64,000 bases of DNA from contig NW_026042690.1 of the NCBI RefSeq assembly GCF_023856365.1, positions 56,012 to 120,011 on the forward strand, written 5' to 3'. Source of the DNA: Brienomyrus brachyistius (lineage: Eukaryota > Chordata > Actinopteri > Osteoglossiformes > Mormyridae). This document shows positions 1 through 11,696 of this stretch, piece by piece. The position numbers and the translations under genes are program-made. How positions within the stretch are numbered: position 1 is the first letter of the stretch; every line of letters starts with the position of its first letter. The notes below the pieces were generated by a model. The model was not told the origin of the DNA. It did not search any database and worked only from the letters and a program-made list of their open reading frames with translations.

Positions 1-400
1 ACACTTCATATTTTTTAAGAGAGACAGACAATTTGACGCATGCAATTTGCAGAAATATGTTGTGCCGCTATAAAGTACACAGGCAGCATGACAAACATAA
101 GTACTCACTGAAGCCACGACATACGCCCGGCTGGCCCCAGCGGTACCCCTAAGAAGAAGGCTTTTTTCACAACCCACGACCATCACGAGGGCAAAAAAAA
201 CTGAATAGCCTAGAATTTAGTTAATTACAAGGCACATATTTATTGGAGCAAGAGCTCTAACATAAAACTACCTTGTAATTATAAAGTATTATGGCTGTGA
301 ACAATGTACAAACAGGCACAGAAAGTAAAATACTCCAAAAATGCAAAGAACCTAAATATTTTTGTTTCCACCGATTCACTCTTGATGTGTTAGGAGTCAC
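1..400. other. No feature recognised
   Basis: AT-rich sequence with no open frame or repeat that I could identify. It abuts the end of a decayed hAT-type transposase. Confidence 0.4.
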
Positions 401-411
401 AGTTCAGTAGC

Positions 412-2535
412 CTATTCTTCAGTATCTGCATTTAAGACCACCAACTGCTCTTTCTCCTCCTTCGCTCGTCGGCTCAGAGTATTGGACTTGGTAAGTAATG
501 TTGCCCTTTTGGTTCCAGCAGCACTCTCTGCTTCCTCTGCCATGTGCTCAGCATCCTTTTGTAAACTCTCACATACACTTTCCAGTGAGACTCTCTTCCT
601 CTTGAGTTCCTCAAGTTTTCTTTTTTGCTTTTCGCTCATCTTTCACCTTTGGTCAGAGGCGCTTTGGTTGCTCCCCCACACACTCTGACATGGTCGCATA
701 TAAGCCTCTGTGCAACAACTGTTTCCTCTGATAAGTTGCAGGTCTCCACCTCTATTCGTTCCACTTCGGCTTGCCCATAGGACAGCAGCAGCAAGTTCTT
801 GCAGAACATCCAGAGGTCAGGATAAGGCCCACTAACTTTTTGATGTAAAAAGACATCAACTTTGGATGGTGCTGAAGGAATGAAGGATATAAAATCCAAG
901 CCTTTTGCCTCATTGTGCAGGTGATTATCAGACTGCTGGGATATTGCATCACCTGTAATTACATTAATTACAGTAGATTAGATGCAGATCAACAATGTCA
1001 ATACACAGAATCACATGTAGAATAGGAAAGTGATTTATAACCCAATTTTCCTATGATACCATAAATGTGCAATCATTTTAATTTAATCTTGAGATATCTC
1101 TAGGCTCATCAAAGAAAATATAACTGGGCTGATGCTTCTTTTCAAACACCAAGAGTCGGTCTTCTAAATACTGCTAAAATCTACGTGTTAACACTATTCA
1201 GTTCAGGGACGGATTATGGGTTGTGTGGGCCCCTGGGTAAAACGTTCGCGAGGCCCCCCCCCACCACCACCACCTGCACCACCACCACAACCACCACAAG
1301 TCAAGGGCCCTTGGCAGCCAAACACCCTCCCTATAGGGTCAGGGGACCTTGTAGGCAGAGGATCAAAGAATGTAGGCCCTCTAAAATAGACAAACGAAAA
1401 TACATTGCTGATAAGCGTTGCAAATTGTTTTGGGCTTGGGGCCCACGGGCCCCCTGCACCCCAAGGGCCCCTGGGCAGCGGCCCCGCTAACCCGGTTTGT
1501 AATCCGTCCCTGATTCAGTTAGATGTGAAAAAAGAAAAGCATAATTTAAAAATAATATTCTGAACTATCCTATTCTTATCCTATGATTTACCAGCAGATA
1601 TCCTGCCTGCCAACCGATTCTCCTGCGCAAACTTCTGCATGAGATTTCTCCTTTTCTGCTGGCAGTTATCTGGCTGGTGTGCATTTTGTTTGGGTCCAAG
1701 CACGTCATCTCATGTACAATCGAGTACTTCAGAGGGCATTTATCCAAGGCCTTTTTGCACATTTTTGAGAGCACAATCTGGCAATTTTTTTTAATCTGAA
1801 GGACACCAAGGTCACTTCCACTGCCTTTGGCTCCTGACTGTCTCTGACAAAAAGATGGTTTGTCAAATTTCCAGAATCTTTCTGCACACTCAGCCCAAGG
1901 TTAACACTACCTCAGCTGTACATATCAAACCAGCTCAAACTCCATGTTATTCACATATTTTTTACTTCACAATTGTTTGATACATTTGTATGTAAAGATA
2001 CCAGTGAATTCACAGAAGTCCCACCTTGATGACAGCCATTCCTATATCCACCTCCTTTGGACTGAGCCAGAGTTTTTGCCTGTACAACAGCTGTACATGT
2101 TGCTACACAACACTTAAACATTCTATTTCCTCAATGAACTATTTTTTTTGCAGCAAAAGCCATGAAGCAGCAATAAAATCTTTAAAATATGCTTACCAAT
2201 AAATATGGTTCTCCCATTTAAACACATGTAAAGATAAACCATGGATATTTAAAAATCATGGGTTCGTTAATGAGTTTAAATGTTATTGAATGGCTTACCT
2301 TAAACTTCTCCAGTAAGTCTTCAGCGGTGGAGTGGCTCATGTACTGTGATCCCAGAACCAGGACTGCACTCGAGAGCCATTCTCATAATTCACCCAATAC
2401 CTGACATGCACATCCAGTTGTTTTCTTTTGATGGTCCTGTTCATACTTACGTCAAACATGACAACGAAGCTCCCTTTTAATATATGGAGCGAGTCCAAAT
2501 CGCGCAAGAAAAGCGGTTTTATCTTTACCACAAGT
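412..2535 (-). pseudogene. Decayed hAT-type DNA transposase
   Basis: Broken reading frames on the minus strand run from about 2531 down to 412 and resemble one fish hAT-family transposase in N-to-C order. At 2337-2531 there is the FDVSMNRTIKRKQLDVHVRYW stretch; at 1565-1774 a segment with MTCLDPNKM; at 412-899 the C-terminal dimerisation part (KVDVFLHQK, SYGQAEVER, VAQRLICDHVR) followed by a charged coiled-coil tail (412-639). The usual GFSVNK-type motif expected after AEVER is missing, so there is a local deletion. Frameshifts, stops and a nested MITE (1204-1512) separate the pieces. Family assignment is from memory of related fish elements; the decay is seen directly. It is a dead copy. Confidence 0.6.
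1204..1512. mobile_element. hAT-type MITE with perfect 8-bp target duplication
   Basis: A 309-bp element begins CAGGGACGGATTA and ends with the reverse complement TAATCCGTCCCTG. It is flanked on both sides by the same 8 bases, ATTCAGTT (1196-1203 and 1513-1520). The 8-bp duplication and CAGGG-type terminus fit non-autonomous hAT elements. The interior is very GC-rich, with GGGCCCC runs and an ACC-repeat region, and has no coding capacity. The perfect duplication suggests insertion later than the decay of the surrounding transposase. Confidence 0.85.
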
Positions 2536-2800
2536 GACCCTGCGAGTCAGGGAACATCACCCTGGAGACGGTGTGAATGTCATCATTGGACGTATAGGAG
2601 TGATGTCGGCAAACCGTTTGCAAAGCCCATAGCACTTCTGCTTTCAGTGTGGGTTGAGGAGGATGTACTGAAGGCATTATTTGTCATGGGATCCGGAGAC
2701 AATGCCAAAACGGGTGTAGGCCTATCTTTAGAGGTTGTACTTATCTCCACTGAATAAACATTTGAGGAAAATTTTTAGGTTAAAATCTGGGCTTATTCTA

Positions 2801-3969
2801 TACTGAACAAAAATATAAACGCAACACTCTTGTTTCTGCTCCCATTTTTCATGAGATGGACTTAAAGACCTACAATTCATTCCAGATACACAATATTACC
2901 ATTTCTCTCAAACATTTCTCACAAATCAGTCTAAATGTGTGATAGTGAGCACTTCTGCTTTGCTGAGATAATCCATCCCACCTCACAGGTGTGCCACATC
3001 AAGATGCTGATCTGACATCATGGGTAGTGCACAGGTGTACCTTATACTGCCCACAATAAAAGGCCACCCTGGAATGTGCAGTTTTTTGCTTTATTGGGGG
3101 TCTGGGGACTCAGAACCGGTCAGTATCTGGTGTGACCACCATTTGCCTCATGCAATGCAACACATCTTCTTCGCATAGAGTTTATCAGATTGTCAATTGT
3201 GGCCTGTGGAATGTTGGTCCACTCCTCTTCAATGGCTGTGCGAAGTTGTTGGATATTAGTGGGAACTGGTACACGCTGTCGTATACGCCGGTCAAGCACA
3301 TCCCAAACATGCTCAACGGGTGACATGTCCGGTGAGTATGCTGGCCATGCAAGAACTGGGACATTTTCAGCTTCCAAGAACTGTGTACAGATCCTTGCAA
3401 CATGGGGCCGTGCATTATCTGTCTGAGTGGCTGGTCTCAGACGATCTTGGAGGTGAACCTGCTGGATGTGGAGGTCCTGGGCTGGTGTGGTTACACGTGG
3501 TCTGCGGTTGTGAGGCCGGTTGGATGTACTGCCATATTCTCTGAAACGCCTTTGGAGACGGCTTATGGTTGAGAAATGAACATTCAATGCACGAGCAACA
3601 GATCTGGTTGACATTCCTGCTGTCAGCATGCCAATTGCACGCTCCCTCAATGCTTGTGGCATCTGTGGCATTTTGCTGTGAGACAAAACTGCACATTCCA
3701 GGGTGGCCTTTTATTGTGGGCAGTATAAGGTACACCTGTGCACTACCCATGATGTCAGATCAGCATCTTGATGTGGCACACCTGTGAGGTGGGATGGATT
3801 ATCTCAGCAAAGCAGAAGTGCTCACTATCACACATTTAGACTGATTTGTGAGAAATGTTTGAGAGAAATGGTAATATTGTGTATCTGGAATGAATTGTAG
3901 ATCTTTAAGTCCATCTCATGAAAAATGGGAGCAAAAACAAAAGTGTTGCGTTTATATTTTTGTTCAGTG
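2801..3969 (-). mobile_element. Tc1/mariner element, internally deleted, with ~285-bp inverted repeats
   Basis: The element ends in CTGAACAAAAATATAAACGC on the left and its complement on the right, with TA at both flanks (2799-2800 and 3970-3971). The first ~285 bases (2801-3085) are an almost exact inverted copy of the last ~285 (3685-3969), far longer than the short repeats of simple Tc1 elements. At about 1.17 kb it is shorter than an autonomous ~1.6-kb element because the transposase gene has lost its middle. Confidence 0.9.
3120..3686 (-). pseudogene. Tc1-type transposase with internal deletion
   Basis: This 188-codon frame starts with the paired-type helix-turn-helix DNA-binding part (ALRERAIGMLTAGMSTRSVA, then FSTISRLQRRFREYGS and the GRPR-like NRRPRVTTP linker). 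After DRLRPATQ it jumps directly to the second catalytic region (TDNARPHVAR, then YSPDMSPVEHVWDVLDRRI) and ends normally with the C-terminal GGHTRY. A full Tc1 transposase is about 340 residues, so roughly 150 residues containing the first catalytic Asp are gone. The frame is otherwise open, so the copy is young, but it cannot encode an active enzyme. It may be mobilised in trans through the intact ends. Confidence 0.88.
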
Positions 3970-4420
3970 TACATTGATTTACAGAATCAAATTTAAAAAA
4001 CAAAGATACACTGATTTTATACAGATTACTAACTTTTGGGGATCACAATACAAATCTAAATATTTTAGACAAGTTACTTATCTGCTTATTGAATGGTGGG
4101 CGAAAAAAATATCTGTATAGTGTCCATTATCTAAAACCCCGCAATGACGTAGTTTGTGTTGTTCTTAAAATAATATTAACTTAAACGGTCAATCTGATTT
4201 TCTGGAGGAAAAATAATAGTTTTGATGAATCAACAGCTTGGGAAAATAGTCGCTAGATTAATTCAAAGAAAAATTGTCTGTAGTTGCACCTCAACAGTAT
4301 AACCAGTGATAATACTATATAAATAAAATTAAAGTAATGGCACCAGCATAGACAGACACAGTAACAGTACAGAATGAGGTAACAGTGGCAGTGTGAGGAA
4401 ATGTCAGCGTCACTGGCTGG

Positions 4421-4760
4421 TTAACAGCAATGGGGAGGAAACTTGTCTCTAAATCTGGAAATGCTTGTGCAGATGGATGGATGGAAGGTGAAAAGTGACA
4501 GTGCTGGGTGGCTAGAGTCTCTCAAGGTGCTGCTTGCTTTTCTGAGGCAGCACCTGAAGACGATGCCTTTGACCGCCAGAAGCTGTGTGCCCGAGGAACT
4601 GGAAGCTGTTGAAGCCTCTACAGCATCCTCTGCGATGTAGATAGGACTTTGGGGAGTCATCCGTTTGCGAAAGTCCAGGATCAACTCCTTGGTTTCTCTA
4701 GCGTTGAGGGTGATGTTGTTATACATGGTGAAGAGCTGGGCCTACAAATCCCAGCATTCA
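4421..4760 (-). pseudogene. LINE reverse-transcriptase relic (L2/Rex-like)
   Basis: The minus-strand frame contains LNARETKELILDFRKR, matching the N-T-x-K-T-K-E-L-I-x-D-F-R block that follows the reverse-transcriptase domain in fish L2/CR1-type LINEs. A shift of frame then gives GFNSFQFLG and QVLPQKSKQHLERL, the next conserved segments. The frame is broken and short, so this is a dead fragment. Confidence 0.6.
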
Positions 4761-6580
4761 AGAGGTGAAAATACAGACTTAGAGGGAATTTGGGAAAAGT
4801 GAAAAAATCCTCTTTACTCGTGTCTGTATAAATCTCACCAAGCGTAACTTTGCAGATTAAAGACTGGCTGAGAGTGTAAATGTAAACGCTGATAAGGAGT
4901 CAGGAACAAAGTGCTCATGTAGTGCACACCTGGGTCCAGAGGGCCCTTGTTCAGATGGAAAACTGAACAGGCATCTTTTGTGCTAAATGACAGCCGGTGC
5001 TGCTCAAGATGATGGACACTATGGGGAAATAAAAAAAAAAAGAGTTTTGAATGAAAAGACACACAAGAGTAACAGTGCAGCCTTGGTCACGTCTCCCCAG
5101 CTCATGACTGGACCAGGCTCCACATTGACCCCAAAACTGGCTTTACACACAGGAAACTCACTGAAACTCAACACAACATTGTCCTGATCTTGCCTGGGGA
5201 GTTTCACCTGGTTACTGAGATGACCGGCAGCACAGACAGTCTTACCAGCAACAGATATGCTATTAAGGGGTGCGAAGCGTCTGCTGCCAGCACATGGCTT
5301 TATATCTGTCGGCTGCATTTGCGCTGCTCCTCCCTCCTATAAAGAGGACAGTTGAACAGCAGTGTGAAGAAAGGGCACAGAAGCAGAAGTCAGTGGAAAA
5401 AGCCCCATTACTAACCCTAAGCCCAACTTACTGCAAACAGCCCACTGTATTTCATATGTCTGCTTCATATTTTCCATTTAATTGCCATAATCTCTGGCAG
5501 TCAGTGACAAAAGTTATTTACCCTTAAACAGTACTGAGATTGAGTAGAGTGAGGTACTTAAGCGGTATTATGGAAGAATAAAAGCTGAGTCCCATGTCCA
5601 GGCGAGATGCGTAGCTGACAGGCTGATGAATGTTTCAAACTCTTACCTCCACCGTACTGACAGGAACGGCGAGCTGCTGTGGCATCATGGCATTAAACTT
5701 CTGTTTCTCCAGGGAAGAAAACAACCAAGACCAACCTTAATAATCCACACACTTTGAAGACTGACATAAATGGTAAATATGAGACGTAAATATCATCCAA
5801 CACTACCAGGTACTCAGTGAATACTCAGTCATGCAGAAATATAATCTAAAGTTATAATTATGGGGACACGTGGCTGTCCACTGCAGGTGACAATGTCCTA
5901 AACTCTTTCATACTTAAAGAACACATACAGTTATTACTTTGTAAGGATGCATAAAACTCCAGTTCAGTAAATTTATGGAATATATACTGCAGCAACTACT
6001 TTATAGTCATTTATTAAGTAACTGACTTATTTCTTCCCTGCGGGAACTTGTAATTATGCTGAAATAAAAATGTAACTTAACAGCGTTAAAAAGAACTCAG
6101 GAAACCAGTCCAAAATGCTTTAGTTTGACATGTGATCAAAATTCAAACTAAATTTCATAGAGTAAACTAATACATGATAGCATCCATGCAAAAGATCAAC
6201 GGCAGAACAGGGGCTCTTAAGGCAGACTGCATTAAAAAGGAATTAATCATCTCTCTCAATTTAAATTTGGGATAATAATTCTCTTCAGAAGCCTCCATAG
6301 AATAGTGCATCCATCCCCTCACTTATGTGTAGAGACGTATCCTAAGGCTCTGGCAACAACATTCAGGTCAACAGCATCAAAAATTTCACAGCTAGTTTTA
6401 AAACTTGTTTTTCACTTTACGTTACAGCAAGTTAGTTAATATTAAATTATTGCAACGTGCAGATTAATAGTCAGAAAAGGTTTTTGAAATTTACATAATG
6501 ATAAATGAGAACTATATTTGATTACTAATTACTGTTGACTAATTTCCTGTCTGGACTTTTCCCCCTTCATTGTTAAAAGT
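4760..6580. other. No gene recognised
   Basis: The region holds only short frames. One minus-strand frame at 5019-5318 is open for 99 codons but resembles no family I know. It was not called as a gene. Confidence 0.4.
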
Positions 6581-6639
6581 CATTATATGTCTGGGTGCCA
6601 GTCAGTGGAAGCACACAGACACCTGGCCTATTCATTCAG

Positions 6640-6975
6640 CACCAGCCCATCAAGTAGAGAATTCAGCACCACGGACAGTGACCTGTGTTACTATGACATC
6701 AGGTCATTGGCTCTAAATATTTTTCTAGAAATAACTAAATGGCTCTATTGTAGAAATTTCCAGCCAGAGACTGGGTTCCTATATGAAGAGAATATTATTA
6801 TTCAGACAAAGAAAATAAACTACAGAAAACTAGCTCTGCATGTCATCTCCCCTTTACTCCTTAAGCAGGGCACACGCACATCAACAAGTACCAATGCAGC
6901 AAATACAGATGAACAATTTCACAGCTTCAGAAGAAGTCAGATTTCTGTGTAATTCAGAGATTGTCAAAGACTTCT
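6640..6975 (+). repeat. Dispersed repeat, copy 1 of an inverted pair
   Basis: About 335 bases match, in reverse complement at roughly 80 percent by eye, the segment at 9965-10300. Shared blocks include GAAATTTCCAGCCAGAGACT and CATCTCCCCTTTACT. Both copies keep an open frame across the match with similar peptides (ITKWLYCRNFQPETGFLY here; MTKWLCCRNFQPETWFLY there). I do not recognise the family; an unnamed SINE or transposon fragment is most likely. Confidence 0.7.
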
Positions 6976-6984
6976 GATAGAACA

Positions 6985-7955
6985 TTTTCTGCACTTGAGT
7001 CTAATTTCAAGATAAATTGCACCTGGGTCTATTAAAACAAGGTGATGCTGCCTGACCTACCAACCAAGGCTGGGGAGGAAACGTAGGAATACAAGGAAAG
7101 CAAGGAAGAAAAGCAGCCACCCTATCTCATGGTCACGGACACAAACATCAGGGAGTGTTATGAAGAAGACACCACACTTAGGACCATTGGTTTTACGCAG
7201 TGAATTACACCAGAGAGAGTTTTTACATTCTAGCTGTGTTATGTAACATTCCTCAGCCTTCAGCTTTTTTCCCCACACAATGCAGGACATGCAGGGGTGC
7301 CAAACAAAACAGTGGAGCTGCAGTGTAGCCAATTATTTCTTTCAGTAGTTTTAAGATGGTTTGTGAGGTTGTGTGTTAGAGATGGCGGTGAGCAACACTG
7401 AGGCATCTCAGGGAACCATGTTGCCCATATTAAAAAACATGCACGCATGCAACTCAGGCAATCCAGCATTTCTTATTTCAGTTACGTATGACACTGCATG
7501 TTGCGGTTTTACATGTTCACTACAAGTCAGTGGTTTTTTCCTTGTATGATTATGGCCACATTCACACCAAAAACACACTAGACATACTGTACAAGGCACT
7601 CAAGGGAAAAATTCTCAGAACACAAAGTGAATGTATCAACCGAAGAAGGATTTTTCCTTTTCGGAATATTCATTTTTTTCCATGTGGAACCACTGTCCAT
7701 GATTCAATTGAGTGCATTCAAAGAATGATACATCAAAACTAATAGTGACAAAATATTCATTTAATATGCATTGTACATGAATGTAGGACTTAGATGTTGA
7801 TGAATTTCTCATCAGTGAAGGGCATATACACTTAAGGGGTATTATGAAAAAAAAAGTTGAGAACCCAGAAGTAACTATCCGATTAAAGATGTAATCTGGT
7901 ACATGTGCAGACCAGTGATGGATATGTAAATGATTCAAATTGCAAGGAGTTGGCA
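6985..7955. other. No feature recognised
   Basis: Short random frames only; no repeat or gene seen. Confidence 0.4.
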
Positions 7956-7959
7956 TGTT

Positions 7960-8660
7960 TAATCACCAGACACAGGATGCCTCGTAGTCACATTAGACAG
8001 TGTTAACGGCACTTGACGGAGTTTGATAGGGTTGCATTGCGGGTTTACATGAAGCCAGGTGGTCATGTGCTGCAATTGCATGTGGGCCATGCGGATATCA
8101 CAGTGGCCTGATATTGAAACCAATGGGCACGTGAGGCATCCACACACGTCGTGAAGTTTCTGGTCATCCAAGACAGACCACGCCAAGGAAGGATCGTCGG
8201 ATTGTGCTCCAAGCATCACAGATCCCCATGACACCTGCGCCTGATATATGGACACAGCTACTGGACTCTCTACAACACCCTATATCATCGTGTCGCGATG
8301 ACTGGCATCAGCTGGACTACGGGTTTACCGTCCCATGCATAGGCTGCCGTTCACAATAGCACAGAAACGGTTGCGTTTGGAGTGGTGTAGTCACTGGGAG
8401 GCATGGACTGATGGACTGATGACGACTGGCGTCCTACCATGTTCAGCGATACATCTCAGTTCTGCAGTACCACAGATGACCGTCATGTGCGTATGGTGGC
8501 GCTGCAGGGAGAGGAGCAATCCTGCCAATGCTGTGGAGTGACACACCACACTCTGACGGCACAGTGGTACACCAGTGACATCCTAGTAGTATCCGGGCCC
8601 AGGGGTGTGCTATACCCTACTGACATGGGACCAGCAGTGTGACCATACCGCCAACTCCGT
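7960..8660 (+). pseudogene. Tc1/mariner transposase relic
   Basis: Scattered frames on the plus strand match pieces of a Tc1-type transposase. GRPRQGRIVGL near 8175 resembles the GRPRK linker after the helix-turn-helix. MFSDTSQFCSTTDDRHVRM at 8439 resembles the catalytic block that normally reads FSDESRF, here with the Asp kept and the Glu lost. Stops and shifts break it throughout. It is older than the copy at 2801-3969. Confidence 0.6.
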
Positions 8661-8669
8661 GGTCCGTTT

Positions 8670-9960
8670 GATCTGATGATTATAATCATCGCGATACAGT
8701 CACATGCCCTTTCATCACATGCAGATTTCATTTTCACAACTTAGTCTGTTGCCCTTCACTTTTTTGCCACTGAGTTTGTGTTTTGACACTAAGTTGATGG
8801 GAATTGATTATTTAAGCGTCATCTAAAGAGCTTATATTAATTGGGTAAATTGCATAAGACTCACATGGTATTTTGAAAAGATTCCCATATGCGCTGATTA
8901 GCTGGGGTTGATCCAAGCAGCTGTGCACTTTTCTCCTGTAACATAAAAGTTTGCTTTTAGGACAGAAAACAAGGTTAAGACCATATTATGTAGTTTACAT
9001 CTATCAAAATAAAACCAAAGTCACTGTTACCAAAAGAGTAACCATGTGTTATCAAATTTCCTAACATTTTGCTTCATCTTACTTTGGATGCCCATGGTTA
9101 GGAGAGAAGCAGAAATCTGCTCAATCATAAGAAAGACTTTTATTGCTACAGGGAGTGAGATCTTGTTGCAGGTGACAAGGCAGGATAGAGTGTGTTTAGA
9201 AAAATAATGAAGAGGGAATGTGAGTGTGAGCTATCGTGGCATCTGTGTATAACCCAATATGGCGGCATCCTTCTGAATGTAAATAACATAGCCGGCTTAA
9301 TTAGCTTAATCAAGCGTAATTGAACTAAGGAAAATTTAGCAATATACTTTCCCTGCTTGGTGTGATAAATACAGCAGCAGCTGCTGGTGGACGGGCTACA
9401 AACAGACATCAAGAAGAAATCCCACCTCACAGCCATTTACTGTACCAAACCCCTTAATGTAACTTGTAAAGATGTAGGTATTGGCGTATTCACACATTCA
9501 TTTGCAGTGTCCACTTCCTGTCCAGTAAATTTGGCAGGACGGAATTTGAATAACCTATAGGTCTGACTCATGTATGCGGCTGAAGGAGTAAAGATAGAAT
9601 GGGTGAAGAATCCTGTTATACAGTCCTAGTAGACCGAGAACCACCTGATTGCTACTGTAGTTGGAATCAAGGGCTGAGCTGCATGGTGGCCTGGGGGACA
9701 ATCATGAAAACACAGACCCACTGATATCCTCAAAACCCACAATCAAAAGGGGAGTCAGGCACGGTGGCCAACCACTTGGCCCGTTAAGCCACATGGTGGC
9801 CCGATGAGCAGGCAAACACACTATGGGCTAAGGGGTACAAGACAGAGGAGAGAATAGGATGGCCAGTGACATGTGAACAGGACAAGGCAGGGATGGATTC
9901 TGACATAGGTACCATACTACTTTGTTTAAATATGCCCAAGTGCATAGAATGTTTTAGTGC
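8670..9960. other. No gene recognised
   Basis: AT-rich sequence without a supportable gene. Phrases similar to CATGGTGGCC recur three times between 9680 and 9800, which may be a decayed repeat of unknown type. Confidence 0.35.
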
Positions 9961-9964
9961 AAGT

Positions 9965-10300
9965 CTTAGACAATGGTATCTCTGAATGACACCGCAGTCT
10001 GACTCTTCCTGAAGGCCCTGAGAAGTTGTTTGTATGCACTTGCTGCCTTGACACTTGCTGATGTGCGTGTGCTCTGCTTGAGCAGTAAAGGGGAGATCAC
10101 ATGCAGAGATGATTTTCTGTAGCTTCTCAGTCCGAGTAAAAATAAAATCTTCTCGTTATATAGGAACCAAGTCTCTGGCTGGAAATTTCTACAACAGAGC
10201 CATTTAGTCATTTATAGAAATATACAGAGCCAATGAAGGAACCAGATGTCACAGCACAGTAACACAGGTCACTGTCCGTGGAACTGAATGAATAGGATAA
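9965..10300 (-). repeat. Dispersed repeat, copy 2 of an inverted pair
   Basis: Reverse-complement partner of 6640-6975, about 3 kb away. The 81-codon minus-strand frame at 9966-10211 parallels the frame in copy 1, including the shared run ISPLLLKQ, then TRTS. Confidence 0.7.
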
Positions 10301-11171
10301 CCGGCCAATGTGTTTGTGTGCTTACACTGATTATATGTCAGGGGGGAAAATATTTATATCATTGTTGCGATGAACGTCATTCCAGCAAGTGGTTACGTCG
10401 TTCACGCAAGTGGTCATGCGGAACCAAAGTTTACTCACCTGTGTGCACCCGAGGGGAAGGCATTAACGGACGCACCTGCTCTTTATTTTGGATAAAGTCG
10501 GCAAAACGCATTGGTAGCGCGACAAGCAAAGGGTCAAATCTACACCAAGTGCTTCTGGAACTGTGCTGCGATTGTGTACTGAAAAGTAGACTCTGAACGG
10601 ACAGCCGGTAAGACCATGAACCATGCGTGTTGGACTTTGTTGCAAATGTTATTTGTAGCAAGCACTACCTGTTGCGAGTGGGGTTTATTTCTTAATGGGG
10701 TGCGCTAATGAGGCATTGAGGCGCTGGTGCTGGCTTGTAACATTATATGAGTTGTGGTATTTGACTGTATTAGGAATAAATGGTGTGCTGTAAGTGTCTT
10801 AATGACAATATGTGGAATGCTGTTTTATTGATTCAGATGTTTGCATTAATGCGGTTTAAAAGGGGGGGTTCTATTTTTAGTTTATCTAAAAGTTAAATAT
10901 TAAATTGCTAAAAAGAAAAAAAAAAAGTATTAAGGGTGAACTTTCCTTTTAATAATTCATATGGGCAGAAGTGTTAAACCTATTGTTCGATTGTCTAATT
11001 GGTTAGCTTTTCATTGCAATTTATTGCGTTGAGTAACTCATTTATGTGTTTCCCCAGTGGTTTGATCTTAAACTTTGATGTTTGGAGGAATTTTATTCAG
11101 AACAAGTTATGTATAATTGTGTGGAAATTTGAAGCTGAGATTGGTCATTCATTGTATATTTTGTGTGTATG

Positions 11172-11215
<44 letters not shown>

Positions 11216-11690
11216 TTTAAAGTAAAATTTTGTGTTTGCTCATAAGATAGATTGGTGAAAGTTGGTGTTTTGTGGTTTAAGGTTTTTCACCTGTAAATGC
11301 CTGGCTTGAGGAAAGCGAAGATAAAATAAAAAGGGATAAAGAGTCCAAAAAGAAGGCCTGGTTATTCTGAGTGAAATCCAGTTATATGTTCAGTTTTGGT
11401 ACATCTCTATCAAGTGAGGGGTAAAGCACAGTAAGAATTGTGATCACTTGACAATCATTGAGGGGAAAAATGTAAAAATATATACAGTAAGGACAATATA
11501 ATCGTAATTTAATGTATCCCTTCTGCTCTTTAAAAAGCACAATGTCTGACTGACAAATATGTCTATTATTAGCACATTTTAATAATTTAATTAATATTAA
11601 GCAGTACACCTATTTCCTGTAATCACTCTGCGTTAAAGCAATTTTTAAAACTAGCTGTGAACTGGATGCTGTTCTGACTGTTGTTGCCAT
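10300..11690. other. No gene recognised; contains a (TA)n microsatellite
   Basis: A pure TA run lies at about 11176-11212. A minus-strand frame near 10431-10661 ends at a good splice-donor match (CACACAG followed by GTGAGTAAAC), so it could be an exon of an unrecognised transcript, but nothing else supports this. Confidence 0.4.
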
Positions 11691-11696
11691 GGTGCC

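Noticed and set aside
5019..5318. 99-codon minus-strand gene
   Set aside because: Open and not low-complexity, but no family, signal or splice partner could be established.
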